DNA from: Adineta vaga
Taxonomy: Eukaryota > Rotifera
Length of the DNA stretch: 64,000 nt
Assembly: GCA_021613535.1 (NCBI GenBank)
Contig: CP075493.1
Coordinates: 1,612,001-1,676,000, forward strand
Direction: 5' to 3'
Part shown: piece by piece, positions 37,258 through 49,266 of the stretch
How positions within the stretch are numbered: position 1 is the stretch's first letter
Layout: each line of letters begins with the position of its first letter
Made by a program: the position numbers and the translations under genes
Notes under the pieces: generated by a model
Databases searched by the model: none
What the model saw: only the letters and a program-made list of their open reading frames with translations
Told to the model about the DNA's origin: nothing

Positions 37258-38477
37258 TTACTTTTCATTTTCTGTATAATCTTCGGGATATTCGCCTTCA
37301 TCTCCTGCATTGTTTTGATCATCGTCCTGAGCTTCAGGTGCAGGTGTTGTTTTAGCTGTTGCTGTTGTTGTATCACTTGCTGCTGCGGGACTTTGGTCAT
37401 CTTCACCACCAGCATCTTCATCGTCAATTCCTTCATCTTCACCTTCATCAACTGCAGGTGGTTGTGGCTGGGGTTGAGGTTGAGGTTGTGGTTGTGGTTG
37501 TGGTTGTGGTTGTGGTTGTGGCGAGGGTGGTTGTTGAGGTCGTGGTGGATAATAACTTGGTTGATTATATGGATATTGATTATATGGATCATATTGAGGA
37601 TATTGTGGTTGTGATGGAGGTTGTGGTCGAGGATAATAACCACCTTCAGTTACCTTAAAATAAAATGCTTAGAATTTGAATACAATCAAATAATCAAATA
37701 CTTGTAAATCAATAGATGCTTGATCATTTGGATTACCAGTACCACCATTACATTCATATCGCCCAGCATCACTTTGAGTGGCATCTGGAATTGTTAATCG
37801 AACAAGTTTACGACTACCAGGAAGAGATGTACTTTGCGCTTTATATGGTAATGGCTAAAATTACGACAAGAAAAAATAGAGGATGAACTATGCATATATA
37901 TATATATATGGCATCTACTTGATTGCCAGATCGTGTCCAACGTGGTTGTGCATATTGATTATAAGGTGAAACAACTTCACAATCAAAATAAATACTTTGT
38001 CCAGTTGATACACGTGCACCATCCTCCGGTCCAAATATGTAAACATCCACACGTTGTGGTTGATTGTATGAATATTGATTATATGAATAACCTTGTTGTA
38101 GTCGTGGATCATACGCTGGTTGTGGTGGAGATGGTGCTTGTGGATATTGAATACCTAAACTTGCTGCATATTCCCAAGGTACACATTTTTCGCAACATTC
38201 TCCTGGTAAAGCAGCAGCAACAAAATCTTTGCCACAATTTGGAACAATACAAGCTCGTCGATCACAATTTGGATCTGAATGAACAAAACAAATAAATAGA
38301 AAATGAGATGTATATTATTCATTTTTTCTTACCATTTGACACTTGTCGTTTGACTAATCGTTTGACTAGTTTTGTTTCTCGACGATTCATTTGTCGGGAG
38401 GATGATGCAAGTAATTTTAATCCCGAAGCGACAAAAATTGTCGCACAGAGGATAATTGTTAAAACGATAAATTTCAT
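37258..38477 (-). CDS. Secreted VWC-like / Ig-domain protein with Pro-Gln repeats and acidic tail
   Basis: Exons 38333-38477, 37919-38274, 37702-37854 and 37258-37653 join to 349 residues, frame-exact. A signal peptide (MKFIVLTIILCATIFVASG) is followed by a basic propeptide-like region ending KRLVKRQ. A short Cys motif resembling a von Willebrand type C module comes next (CDRRACIVPNCG...GECCEKC). Then one immunoglobulin-like domain: GARVSTGQSIYFDCEVV ... WTRSGNQ ... RLTIPDATQSDAGRYECNGG, with the usual DxGxYxC. The C-terminal part is Pro/Tyr/Gln-rich, with about nine PQ dipeptides from a TGTGGT tandem repeat (37480-37525). It ends in an acidic tail (EDEGIDDEDAGGEDDQ). An extracellular matrix or cell-surface role is likely. 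The next minus-strand gene is also a secreted low-complexity protein. Confidence 0.78.
37480..37525. repeat. TGTGGT hexamer tandem repeat in coding sequence
   Basis: Seven to nine copies of a TGTGGT/GGTTGT hexamer, which encode alternating Pro and Gln on the minus strand. They explain the long open frames seen on the plus strand here. Confidence 0.8.
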
Positions 38478-40173
38478 TCTATAAAATATCTTAAAACCTT
38501 GAACTTGTAAAGAGTTCAAAACAACTGAATCAAATATCTCGATTCATTTTAAATGCAACTAAAATGTTCGATGGGTTCTCTACTTTTATCTCGCTTATCG
38601 TACATTCATTCTCTGCAAATGTAAGCAATAGATGAAATCAAATCCTTTCGTCTTTTTTCTTCTTCTTCTCATATATGTTCGTTTTATCCTTTAGTTAAAG
38701 ATGGTATAACTCATTTTTGTTCTCTTCATCAAACTCAATTCAAGATAACTTTTCTTCCTCTTCTAATGTAACAAGGTTGAGCGTACGTGTTCTATCTTTT
38801 CTTTTTTTACTTTTTGCGGTCAGAGAAAAACTTACAGTCTCATGGACGAAAGAGAATGTAAAAAAAAGCGGAGAACTATTTCCTTTCTAAAAATCGATCA
38901 TACCTTTTCTTTTTTACTCTCTCCTCTTCTATATGAAAGGTCGAATGATTTATTCTTGAACAATAGGAGAGAGAGAGAGAGAAAATAAGCCCGCACGAAT
39001 GCACGAATAGAAGGACAATATGATGGTTATCTCTATAAGTCAGATTTCATTGCCATAATATAGAAATAAATGTGTAATTGCAAATGAAACCTTAGTTATG
39101 CAGGTCTTTATTATTATTAGTATTATTACTCATATGATTCTAAATTGTGAAAAGGGAAAAATTTGTTGGGAATAAATTTCTAATGAACTAAATGGTCTAT
39201 ACTTACTACTAATGAAACTGAAGAGACATACAAGGTACTTTCTTCTTTACAATTCAAGTAGAAACTAGAATCAAAATGATTCTTTCTTTCTTTTCTTTTT
39301 TTTGTGAATTTTACTTAAAAGAAATGACCGAATACATACGGGTTTATATAAATGACGGATCGTTAAGATGAGAAAAGAACGAATAACCACACACACACAC
39401 AAGTATATAATTCCTCTTTATGTATCGTTGGTGTGAACACATACAATCTGGTTGAGTCGTGTTTTACGACAGAGTGCATGCATGAGATTGCGTAATATTA
39501 AATGAAGAAGAAGAACAAGAACAAGAAAAGAGAGAGAGAGAGGGAAAGCGAAGGTGACCCTGAAAAAGAAAAACGTTAAGCAAGTCAGAGATGTGAGCAG
39601 GAAATTGAATCACTTGCGTGTCATTATCGGATCGCAGAACAATCGAATGGGTCTCGTTGATTTCTGAATCTATGTTCAAAAGAGAAAGAAAACGACTTCG
39701 ACAGAACGGAAAGAAATTTTCAGTCATGACAGCGAAGACCTTTTTTTACGTCAGATTTTGTTTATATACCTGAATGAGTTTATTTTAGACTAATCAAATA
39801 TGAGTATAATGGCAATAAATATATATACATGTACGCAGAATAAAGTTCTCGATCAATTTCTTTCTACTTATACTTGTTAAAGAATTGAAAAATGAATTCC
39901 TCAGAGAATGTAGTCTTTTCTTTTCGTCGACATTGCATTCAAGGATATTATAAGTTAAGAACTATTGCAGAGAAAATGTTTTCATATGACAAATTGAATA
40001 ATTTATTAATTCAACGATTATGTGACATATGAAATTGACAGAAAGAACTATCCGAATTCAATTCAACTAATTCATTCGACAATCAAATGACATTTAATCA
40101 ATATATCGATGAATTGACAGAGACAAAGAACAGTGTTTCTTAGTACATATGAACTTTATCATCTTCTCAAGAA
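38478..40173. other. Intergenic region
   Basis: About 1.7 kb with GA-rich tracts (38968-38984, 39531-39543) and a CA microsatellite (39390-39402). The minus-strand frame at 39464-39727 lacks any recognisable domain and overlaps the GA tract, so it is not called. Confidence 0.45.
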
Positions 40174-41050
40174 ACAATGTTCAAAATACATATATAAATA
40201 AACTATTGATAAAATCGACATTAAATACATGCATCAATGAACGAAAAAAAGTTATAAAAATCATCAACAATTTTGAAGGTCTATGTGAAAATTTACTATA
40301 TAGTGAAATGGCTTCTTTTTTTTATTGAATTCATCACATATTCGACACTGAAGTTAGATTTTTTGTTTGAAAATAGTTCAGAAAAACGAATCGGTTAGGT
40401 TTTGCGTGGATCTTTTCAACTTCTAGTTTTTTCTGCTAAAATAAAAAATTGACAACAAAATGATCTATCAGTTATCGTCTTACAGTGATCAATATAATAA
40501 ACACGACCATTAGTCATTGTTCGAGCTTTCCAAAAAGCATATTCAAGTTCTGTCTGAGAGTATTTAAGTTCACAGAACAATTAATCAGTGAGCTTTTCAG
40601 AATAATTAAGCAAAACATATATTTTCGCTTGATAATTAGGACTTTTCTTTCTAATATTATATAGAGATATTATACATATTCAATATTATAAACCTCTCTA
40701 ACCTTCCCATCCTCGTGGCAAAGATGTTTCGATTGATGATTGAAATACATTATGATGTTGATTCAGCTTCATTTGGGATTGTCAACAGAAAACGAAGTCT
40801 ATTGTACAGTTCTTGATAAAATATAGGCAACCATACTCTATCATAACTGACATAAGCTAATCTACTTATTACCATACGGCGAAGACGTTGAAGCAAACTA
40901 AGATCATAAGAAATGATATACGCTTTTCACACAGGAACAGAAACAAAACTTGATGGTACTTGCATCTTAACGGACGATAGCCTTTTGTTAAAATTGATTG
41001 TTAAATCCACATGAAACATTCGAAAAAGTCTATCGTCTGACTAGATATAA
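40174..41050. repeat. Diverged dispersed repeat, copy A
   Basis: This stretch is colinear with 49280-50105 over about 850 bp. Shared landmarks include AAACTATTGATAAAATCGAC, the TTCACAGAA block, ATTCAATATTATAAA and a closing GTCTGACTAGAT. Identity looks moderate, with many indels. On the minus strand both copies retain a broken similar peptide (AYVS.DR, then E.YNRL.FLL), so it may be the relic of a coding element. No ends typical of a known transposon are seen. Confidence 0.6.
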
Positions 41051-41461
41051 AACCAAGTAGTTTATTGGTCTGTTCAATTTTACCGTAAATTGCAAATTAT
41101 AGCCGATCTTTATTTGGAATAACGTAATAAGTGAGCGTTAGATTCGGATGTATCGATTCCATACATATTTTCCTTCTATACTTCAGATATTTTGATACAA
41201 AACGAACTATGAAAGACAGTAATTGAACACTTAGTCTGAATATCGCTTAGTTCTACAAAGAAATGATAATAAAAGATTCAACTTCCATTGATAGTGAGCT
41301 TATCTATACCAAGGAGAGAAGCAATCTCAGTGGATGCGTAGTGTGACCGTTACGAGAACCAATCACATTCTTTAGTATAAACTAAATCGAACTAGCATTT
41401 TGCTATATCTCTTTTCGAAAGTTAGAACACAGAAAATGTTTGTTTAACCCTTTGAGTCCCA

Positions 41462-41481
41462 GTGGGACATATATGTCCCAC
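41462..41481. repeat. Subterminal 20-bp palindrome of the piggyBac element
   Basis: GTGGGACATATATGTCCCAC is its own reverse complement and starts one base after the 13-bp terminal repeat. It also partly echoes that repeat (GGGAC). A transposase binding site is a reasonable guess. Confidence 0.75.
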
Positions 41482-41697
41482 CTAAAAAAATCTAAGGATT
41501 TTCAAAAAATTTCGAATATTTTTCAGGTTTTTGAGGCCTGAAAGTAATATTTATCGTTAACTACGCTAATATTCAGATTAATGGACCATATTAAAAGGTA
41601 TACTCTGCGTATGCTCATCGGATTTTAGGCGTTTTTCTCAAAAGTTCAAATTTCGAAAGTTTTGTGTTTTTGACTGATTAAGTTATAGTAAAAATTA

Positions 41698-43368
41698 ATG
41701 CCGTATAGTATGATGGATTCGGATTCCGATGAAACTCGATCTGATAAAAGTGAAAGTTCGACTACTTCTGATGAACCAGATGCTAGTGATTCAGAAGATA
41801 ATGATTCATTTACCGAAGAACTCGACCAAATTTCGTTAGATGAATGGGAATGGGATGTCGACAACTCCAATTTTTCAAGTACCTTCGATTATTTTGATGG
41901 ACGTGCATTGGGCGATAATGTTGTTCGACCAATTGATGCATTTAGTAAATATATATCGCAAGATATTATTGAATTAATTGTTGATCAAACGAATATCTAT
42001 GGGAAAAATCGTTATGTTCAAAAAGGTAAAAAGTCAACAGATTGGAAAGAAATTGATACAGCTCAAATGCACGCTTTTCTTGGAATATTATTGATCATGG
42101 GATTTCACAAATTACCACGAATTCGTGATTATTGGAGCACGGACAGAAATTTATTTACACCAGCTGTCGCCAATGTAATGACAAGAAATGAATTTCAACG
42201 AATCTTCTCAAACATTCATCTTGTTGATAATACGAAAATGCCATCGAAAAACATTTCTAAGCGTGATAAACTGTATAAAGTTCATGATTTTCTTGTAATG
42301 TTGAAAAGAAATTTTCAGAAAAACTATTCTCTTGGGTCATGCGTATCCATAGATGAGGCTATGATTAAGTTCAAGGGAAGATCTTCTCTGAAACAGTTTC
42401 AACCGTTGAAACCAACTAAGAGAGGATATAAAGTGTGGGTTCTTGCCGAGTCAACCACTGGCTATGTATATAATTTCGAAATATATACTGGAAAGAGCAC
42501 AGAACGATCTGGACCACTTGGTGAACATGTGATTATGTCATTGATAAGTGGAATAAATCTGAAAAATCGTCAGTTATTTTTTGATAGTTTTTTCTCTTCA
42601 ATTACTCTACTTTACAATCTTAGAAGAAAACGAATTGGTGCTACATGTACCATTCGTTCCGATCGAAAAAACTTTCCAATTGAGTTGAAGAAAGACGAAC
42701 ACTTGGATAGAGGTGATTATCAGTATCTAGCATCTAATGGAATTTCTATAGTAAAATGGATGGATAAGAAGGAAGTGTTCGTTGCATCAAACTATTTTGA
42801 TCCAGAAGAATCAGAGGAAGTTACTAGAGGAAATAAGGATGGCACGAAGAGTCGAATTATTTGTCCGTTGCCAATAGTTCAGTACAACAAATATATGGGA
42901 GGAGTTGATTTATCCGACCAGAAGACAAAATATTATACAATTGATAGAAAATCGAAAAGAAACTGGATAAGAATTTTTTTCCGTTTTCTCGGTATAGCAT
43001 TGATAAATTCATTGATATACTATAAGAATCTTTCTCCTGACAATATTAATACAGTTGAATACATATCATCTATTAGTACTACACTGACAGGCGATTATTT
43101 TGGTCGGAAAAGGGCAGGAAGACCTTTAGCTTTGAGTAATCAAAAGAAAATACGTGTTGAAAAGAACATTAGTGAGACCAGAAACTATGAAACGCCAGAA
43201 CTACTAGCTCACATGCCAGAAGTTATTTCTACTCGTCGTAGATGCGTCTATTGTAGTACAAAAGAAAAAGAGAAAAGAACGGATGTGATGTGTACTTTTT
43301 GTGGTGTTTGTTTATGTGTGAAAAATTGTTTTTTGTTATATCATCAGAACTACGTGTGTCGACAGTGA
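41698..43368 (+). CDS. piggyBac transposase (DDE_Tnp_1_7)
   Basis: A single open frame of 556 residues. The N-terminus is acidic and Ser-rich (MDSDSDETRSDKSESSTTSDE), as usual for the family. The catalytic core contains SIDEAMIKFKGRSS with the first Asp (residue 219), RQLFFDSFFSS with the second (296), and YMGGVDLSDQ with the third and fourth acidic positions (404 and 407). The C-terminus has a Cys-rich zinc-binding module (RRCVYCSTKE, CTFCGVCLCVKNCF). All motifs are in the expected order and spacing, and there is no stop or frameshift. Such enzymes cut and paste DNA at TTAA without leaving a footprint. With both terminal repeats matching, this copy may have been active recently. Confidence 0.93.
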   Translation: MPYSMMDSDSDETRSDKSESSTTSDEPDASDSEDNDSFTEELDQISLDEWEWDVDNSNFSSTFDYFDGRALGDNVVRPIDAFSKYISQDIIELIVDQTNIYGKNRYVQKGKKSTDWKEIDTAQMHAFLGILLIMGFHKLPRIRDYWSTDRNLFTPAVANVMTRNEFQRIFSNIHLVDNTKMPSKNISKRDKLYKVHDFLVMLKRNFQKNYSLGSCVSIDEAMIKFKGRSSLKQFQPLKPTKRGYKVWVLAESTTGYVYNFEIYTGKSTERSGPLGEHVIMSLISGINLKNRQLFFDSFFSSITLLYNLRRKRIGATCTIRSDRKNFPIELKKDEHLDRGDYQYLASNGISIVKWMDKKEVFVASNYFDPEESEEVTRGNKDGTKSRIICPLPIVQYNKYMGGVDLSDQKTKYYTIDRKSKRNWIRIFFRFLGIALINSLIYYKNLSPDNINTVEYISSISTTLTGDYFGRKRAGRPLALSNQKKIRVEKNISETRNYETPELLAHMPEVISTRRRCVYCSTKEKEKRTDVMCTFCGVCLCVKNCFLLYHQNYVCRQ

Positions 43369-43505
43369 GTTAAATAAACATATCAGCCTGAAATCAGATA
43401 CTTTTATGTTGTAACTTGGGTAAACATCTCGTAATATCATCTGAATGCTTAATATGATGTTTCTCTACACTTAAATTCGATAAAAAAAATTCGGGACTCA
43501 AAGGG

Positions 43506-44735
43506 TTCAAAAAAAGGATATTTTCCTATACAAAGATTTGTAATAAGCTTTAGGAAACATTGCATTCTCCTTTAATTAGATATAGGAATTCGATCTCGAT
43601 CAGAAAAACATCTCTCTTCTTGTCATTACATATCATTGATAAAAACAAATTTGGAAAACATATTTATTTAGTTCAATTTGATTAAAGTCACAGACGGAAA
43701 CATGTTACACGGCTGCATAAGGTTAGTTATTGATAAAAAAAGAACACCGGATCTCATTTATTCCAAGGCCCATTGCGTTTGTCTGAATTCATCGACATTT
43801 CAATTGAAGAAAACTTTTCATTTGAACATTTCCTTAAGAAATAATAGATACGATTTCTATCGTGACAATTGAGTCGACAAGAAATACAATTCTTTCAGTA
43901 AATTTCGTTTTTTTTCTTGTGTTATGAAAACTAATCTTGTCTAGCGAGTTATTATGATTTAAATAGAAGATAATCCATATTTATTTGAAACAAAAAAAAA
44001 CACAGAAAGTTTATTCACATGATGTTATGAAAGATAAATAATAATAATAAACATTTCATTGAGATTTTTTCTTTTCAATTCTTATTGATCACGCCATCGT
44101 AGATGAAATGACGCATTTGTTATTTTTCTTTCTTCAACTTGATTCATTTACTTCTTCATCGATCTTTTCCGCTTCTGCTTGAATGACATTGAAGACAGAT
44201 AGGATATATTCATCCTTCAATATGACAATTGTATCATGTCATATTTGTTATTTCAATGAATACAAAACTTCAGTTTGATTGTTTTCTTTTTTTTCAGAAT
44301 TCTATCTTTCTTCTCTTGTTTATGTTCTTTCTTCTACTTGGTTTTTTTTTGTCTTCCTACGTTATGTATTCTCTTCTTACATGTTTTTTATTGTTATCTA
44401 AATTAATACCTCGCTTACACGTTGCAGCGCATGCTTTTTTTTTTACTACTGATGTCATCGTTCCCCCCTGTCTTTTATTCGTCGTTTTCTTTTTTACAGT
44501 TGGAATTTAACGCGCACACACTCATACACGTCTTGTGTATTTCAAAAAGAAAGAAAGAAGAAGAAAAAAATACTGTCGACCTTGTTCTAACCATCAATTC
44601 TTCGTTTTTTTTTCTTCTTTTTATACAATTATTGTCATATTTATTGTCATTCTTTGATAAAAACTATTCAAGGTTATTCAACTATATTTAAGAATCGAGA
44701 TAATGATTATCTTTTAATTCTTCCATATTTAGAAT
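43506..44735. other. Intergenic region
   Basis: About 1.2 kb. The open frames at 44229-44691 are T-rich and low in complexity, with no domain, and look like chance. It should hold the promoter of the basic protein gene. Confidence 0.45.
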
Positions 44736-45624
44736 ATGAAATATAGCCTAAGGAAGTCATTTAGTTATCGTCGTCGGAAGGAGACACACGATGACGAATA
44801 TGTTTATCCTCGACTTGATGCTAATGGCTGTTCAAATTCAAATTTAAATTTAGTTAAACCAGTTAAATCAAAAAAATTCTTACAACGTCAACGTCGTTCT
44901 TCATCGCCTATTTCAACAAATCAAACAAAATCAAAAGTATTTGAACCACGTTATGATATTTATTCGAATGACGACAATGATGCAGATGATGATCCATTTA
45001 CATCAACAAAAACAACTCGTCCACGTCCATTCGATCGTCTAACGAATCAACTACGAAAATCATTTCGTAATACTTTAACACGACCACGTACAAGATTAGA
45101 AAGCAATACTTCTAATAAACGTTTAATATTCAATAAAAATGATACAGAAAATCATTTACAACATGCAACTCTTTATCCAACTTTATCAACGGGTTTAACA
45201 TCACCATTGATCATACCGAATGCAAATGAACAATCAAAAATTTCAACTAAACGACGCAAAGCACCATTAGCGCCAACACATATGAATCAATCGTAAGAAT
45301 TATTCATCGATTATTCTTGAAATTCAAAACATTTCTTCTTCTTTTTTGTCGTTTCACAGAATTTCTTGTCCAACAGAAATCAATCCTGATCGTCAACATT
45401 CATTTCTTACATCCGAAAAAACAACATTGAATCAATCTTTTCGTAAACGTTTTTCATTTCTTCACCGAAAAAAACCACAAGAAATTGTCCAATTAAATGA
45501 GATGAATGATGAACAACCAACAAATTCCAAACCAACACTTGGCCAAAGATTCGATACACTACGACGTTCATTTCGTCTTGGAAATCGACAAAAAGGTCAA
45601 CGTTCTTTACTTTCAAATGAATAG
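44736..45624 (+). CDS. Basic protein with repeated RKSFR/RRSFR motifs
   Basis: Exons 44736-45292 and 45360-45624 join to 273 residues, frame-exact. The protein is very rich in Arg, Lys, Ser, Thr and Asn and has no membrane segment. Four similar motifs stand out: LRKSFSYRRRK at the N-terminus, QLRKSFRNTLTR, QSFRKRFSFLHRKK, and TLRRSFRLGNRQKG near the end. Each is a basic and hydrophobic cluster around a serine, like the phosphorylatable membrane-binding motifs of polarity proteins such as Numb, Lgl and Par-3. That similarity is only at motif level. A plausible role is a cortical adaptor controlled by a basophilic kinase. No family was recognised. Its second exon, but not its first, is duplicated at 55732-55992. 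Confidence 0.7.
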
Positions 45625-48600
45625 AAAACATTTTTAAATTGTCTTCTTCTTCGTCTTTTTCAAAAAACACAACAACAACATGTCTTTCGTTTCTTTGCAT
45701 ATATATACACATAACAAATATATTTCTGTACTCATATTATTCGTAACAGTTCTTCTTCTTCTTCTTTTTTTGTCAATCAATGACACGGAATGAATATTTA
45801 GTGAAATAATTCGAACAATAATAACATTTAACATCTTTTGTATGCACAAAAATTTCTTCGATAGTTTTCATCGATGGGTCAGTTATATAATACACAAGTT
45901 GAAGGATGAAACTATCGAGAAAATGTCAATATAGAATAGTAATATCCATTCCAATACACTTGTCATCAAATCAACAGAAAGGAAGAAAAAAAGGTATATG
46001 TATTATTAGAAAATTATTTGTAATATGTCAATCAAGACATGTTCATTTGATTAAATCTTTTGTTTCTATTCAATCATTACTCCACCCAAATTATCTTGAA
46101 TAAATTAAATCAAAGTGGTCGAACATATGTCTTGATTAGAAAATGAAATGATCTACTTATCAACAGACTATCATTGAATTAGAATGTCTGAAGATGTTAC
46201 ACAATTGACTAGATCTTTTTCATCGGAAAATAGAATCGATTCACGTTTTTCTTTCTCTTGGTCTCTCGAGAGATGGAATTAAATAACGAAACAAGTTCAT
46301 CATTGTTACACTTTCTTATTAGTTTAATTGATACATGTTTAAAAGAAGAAATGAATTCTATGACCGGCGTCACATGGTCAAAGGAAATGGACATTAAAAG
46401 TCTTGTCTTTATCACATTAATACCGGAATTCTGCTTACAAATTCATCACTTGTACATTACTGAAAATGATGATGTAAGGTACCAATGAAGAGATAGTAAC
46501 ATACATGTCATTTCTAACAAAACATAAATATTGAATTGTTTGATTGATTGATCAAATGAATGTTCAATCTATCGTTTTCTTCTTCAAGGTTTTCTTCTTC
46601 ACATTGACAATTATGATTAAGTTATGTTCAATTTTACAGATATAGTTTCAAAATACATAGTAACATTTCTTCTCTCTTCTGAACGGAGTGGGAGAGAGAG
46701 AAGAGAGAAGAGAGAAAGAGAGAAAAAGAATGCAGATAAACATCGTCTCTGTTCTTCTCATTAGAACACTGAGAATGAAACGCGAAAAGAGGGATAGACA
46801 AAGAAACCTTTGCGATTTAATAGATATATATGTAATCATCATTCGTAGTGATTTCTCCATCATCTGTCAATCTCTTTTATCTGATGAGAAAAGAAAGAAA
46901 AAATAACAGTATCATTCATTTTCAATCACAGACACACATCGAGTTCGAATTCTTCTTATACATTCTCCGTTGAAATAGAAATCGTAAGTTGATAGATCGA
47001 TTAGTAGTTGACCTTCCATAGATCATTTTAAGTGGATAGATGCTTGATTAATTCCAATGAACATTGTCAGATTGATAAATTCTCAGAAGAAGAAATTGAT
47101 TCGATAATTATCTTCGTATTTTCTAATAGATATTGGAAAAAACAGATCGGAATATTTCTTCTTCTCGCATTCTATGTCTTAGAAGTCTCTATAGAATCTA
47201 GCCGAGGTCGAATATTCCATTGGGTGTCACTTGTTTCATCGATAGATTCTCGTTATCTGAAGAAAAACACACAATGAGAAGGTATCGAGAGTGTCCTTGT
47301 TATGATGAATAGGAAATAAATCTTCTATTGAAATAAGAAAGAGATTCTTGTCGTAAGACGATCAATGAACATTAATTCATCGTTCCGATCACTGAATTTC
47401 TTTCTTAAGTTAAGTGAAAACTTTCCTTTTTCTTTTCTGTTCATCTTTAATGCGAATTAAAAGTGTAAAATCTGTTGCGATGTATCAGCTGGTATATCGA
47501 TAGCGTACAAAATCGGTCAGAGATCATTTCATTCTTCGATTAGCGGTAAAAGATCAAACGAGATCGGAAGAAGAATATACTTTCAAAATAAACAGACATA
47601 GTTCAAGCTGTTGATCTACAATCGATAATTTGATCTGATTTTTAGACGAAAAGATCATTGATGTCATAAACATGCTACTATGTCTTACTTTTGGTTATTT
47701 TATTTCTTAATCAATTCATCGATTATTTCTGCTCGATATATTCGTTTATCAACAGTAAATTGCAGTGAATTATCACCCATTGGTACATCGATTACTCAAT
47801 TTTTAGATGTTTTACCTCGATCCAATTGGGAATTTACATTTTTAACACAAACATTAATTAAATCTTATTTTCTATTAGATCATCTTAAAGGTACACTTAT
47901 TATACAACGTCTTCTTGATCGTGAAAATCTTTGTCAATTAAATTTATGTTCATGTTTAAATGAATGTTTAATTAAACTTGAAATCAATGCTATAAGTAAT
48001 ACATCAACACATATTTTCTCTTTACCTATTAATATTTTCGATGAAAATGATAATTATTGTTATTTTTCAAATGAAATCTTCTATTTAAATCTCAATGAAA
48101 ATATTCGTGTTAATACACGAATTATTCTACCAATTGCTTATGATCCAGATTTATCGCCTAATAATATTCAATCATATGATTTCTTACAGAATAATTTAAC
48201 AACAGAATTTCATCTAATAAATCATTTAACACCAACAATGATCATTCGTAAATCATTAGATCGAGAATTACAAAACAAATATCAATTAATTCTTTGTGCT
48301 TACGAAGGAATTCATGAACAACAACGTTCATGTTGTACAAAAATCATTATCAATATCATTGATATCAATGATAATTCACCCGAATTCGAATCTAATCAAC
48401 AATTTCCATTGAAAATTAATATCTCCGAATCAACTCCAATCAATACCGAACTCATTCAAATGAAAGCATTTGATCCTGATGAAGGTCTTAACGGACAAAT
48501 AAGATATAGTTTTTCCAAATGGGATAAAACAATCGATGAAATCTTTCACATTAATTCTGTAAATGGTTCAATTATTCTTCTAAAACAACTCGATTATGAA

Positions 48601-49266
48601 AAGAGAACTAATTATCAATTACATATACAAGCTAAAGACATGGGAATCAATACTTTACCAACATATGCAACAGTAATTATTCAAGTAAGTTGACAGTTCA
48701 TTTTCAAAATGTTAAAATCGATTAATTATTTTAGGTTATTGATGAGAATGATTGTATTCCTGAAATATTCATATTTTCACCACCGGATATTCAATTAGTT
48801 AATTCATCATCGATTTATATCTTTGAAAATACTTCACTCGACACTGCAATACTTTATGTGACAATTTCTGATGGTGATTCAGATGAGAATGGTCGTGTAA
48901 GTGTTGATTTCATTTCTACGTATTCATTTGTTCAATTAGAAAAAATCAATAATAATACTTATATGTTTTCAACAAAGAGTCTTTTCGATCGAGAAGAAAA
49001 ATCGTTCTCTTCGTTTTCTATTATTACTTATGATCATGGTCAACCAAGTCATTCAATTATAAATACTTTTAATTTATATCTGATGGATATTAATGATTGT
49101 TATCCATCTTTTGATTCATTAACAAACTATTCGTTTGTTATCGATGAGAATAATGAAGCAAATGTCATTCTTCATACTATTCAAACATTTGATTCAGATG
49201 AAAATGATCAAGTTACTTTAAATCTTGAATATTCACTTGAAAATGAAGAAAATCTTTTTTATATCA
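45350..49266 (+). repeat. Segmental duplication, copy A
   Basis: This block matches 55725 to about 59630 in the same orientation, offset by 10357-10359 bp through most of its length. It spans exon 2 of the basic protein gene, about 2 kb of intergenic DNA and the cadherin gene up to the middle of its second exon. The intergenic part is nearly identical; the cadherin part is a mosaic of identical and diverged stretches. Confidence 0.92.
45625..47679. other. Intergenic part of duplication copy A
   Basis: About 2 kb between the basic protein gene and the cadherin gene. Open frames such as 46258-46488 and 47032-47277 recur in copy B but carry no domain, and the match extends evenly across surrounding non-coding DNA. 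A GA microsatellite at about 46688-46724 differs in length from copy B. Confidence 0.6.

Larger units (their letters stand above)
41448..43505 (+). mobile_element. piggyBac-family DNA transposon, apparently intact
   Basis: The element begins CCCTTTGAGTCCC directly after TTAA (41444-41447) and ends GGGACTCAAAGGG followed by TTCA, a one-base change from the TTAA target duplication. The two 13-bp terminal repeats match exactly. A perfect 20-bp palindrome lies just inside the left end. It carries one uninterrupted transposase gene (41698-43368). Length is 2058 bp. It sits in an intergenic region and disrupts no visible gene. Confidence 0.92.

Noticed and set aside
37216-37658. Long open frames on the plus strand (132 and 99 codons)
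   Set aside because: They are antisense to the Pro-Gln repeat and acidic tail of a well-supported spliced gene.
39464-39727. An 87-codon frame on the minus strand
   Set aside because: No domain, no splice partners, and it ends in GA-repeat sequence.
44229-44691. Two overlapping hydrophobic frames upstream of the basic protein gene
   Set aside because: They result from T-rich sequence, which gives Phe/Leu/Ser runs; no supporting signal.
46258-46488. A 76-codon open frame repeated at 56615-56845 with one change
   Set aside because: It lies in a block where all non-coding DNA is equally conserved, has no domain, and the duplication is recent. Conservation here is not evidence of coding.
47032-47277. 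An 81-codon frame identical to the one at 57391-57636
   Set aside because: Same reasoning; it is carried along in the segmental duplication.
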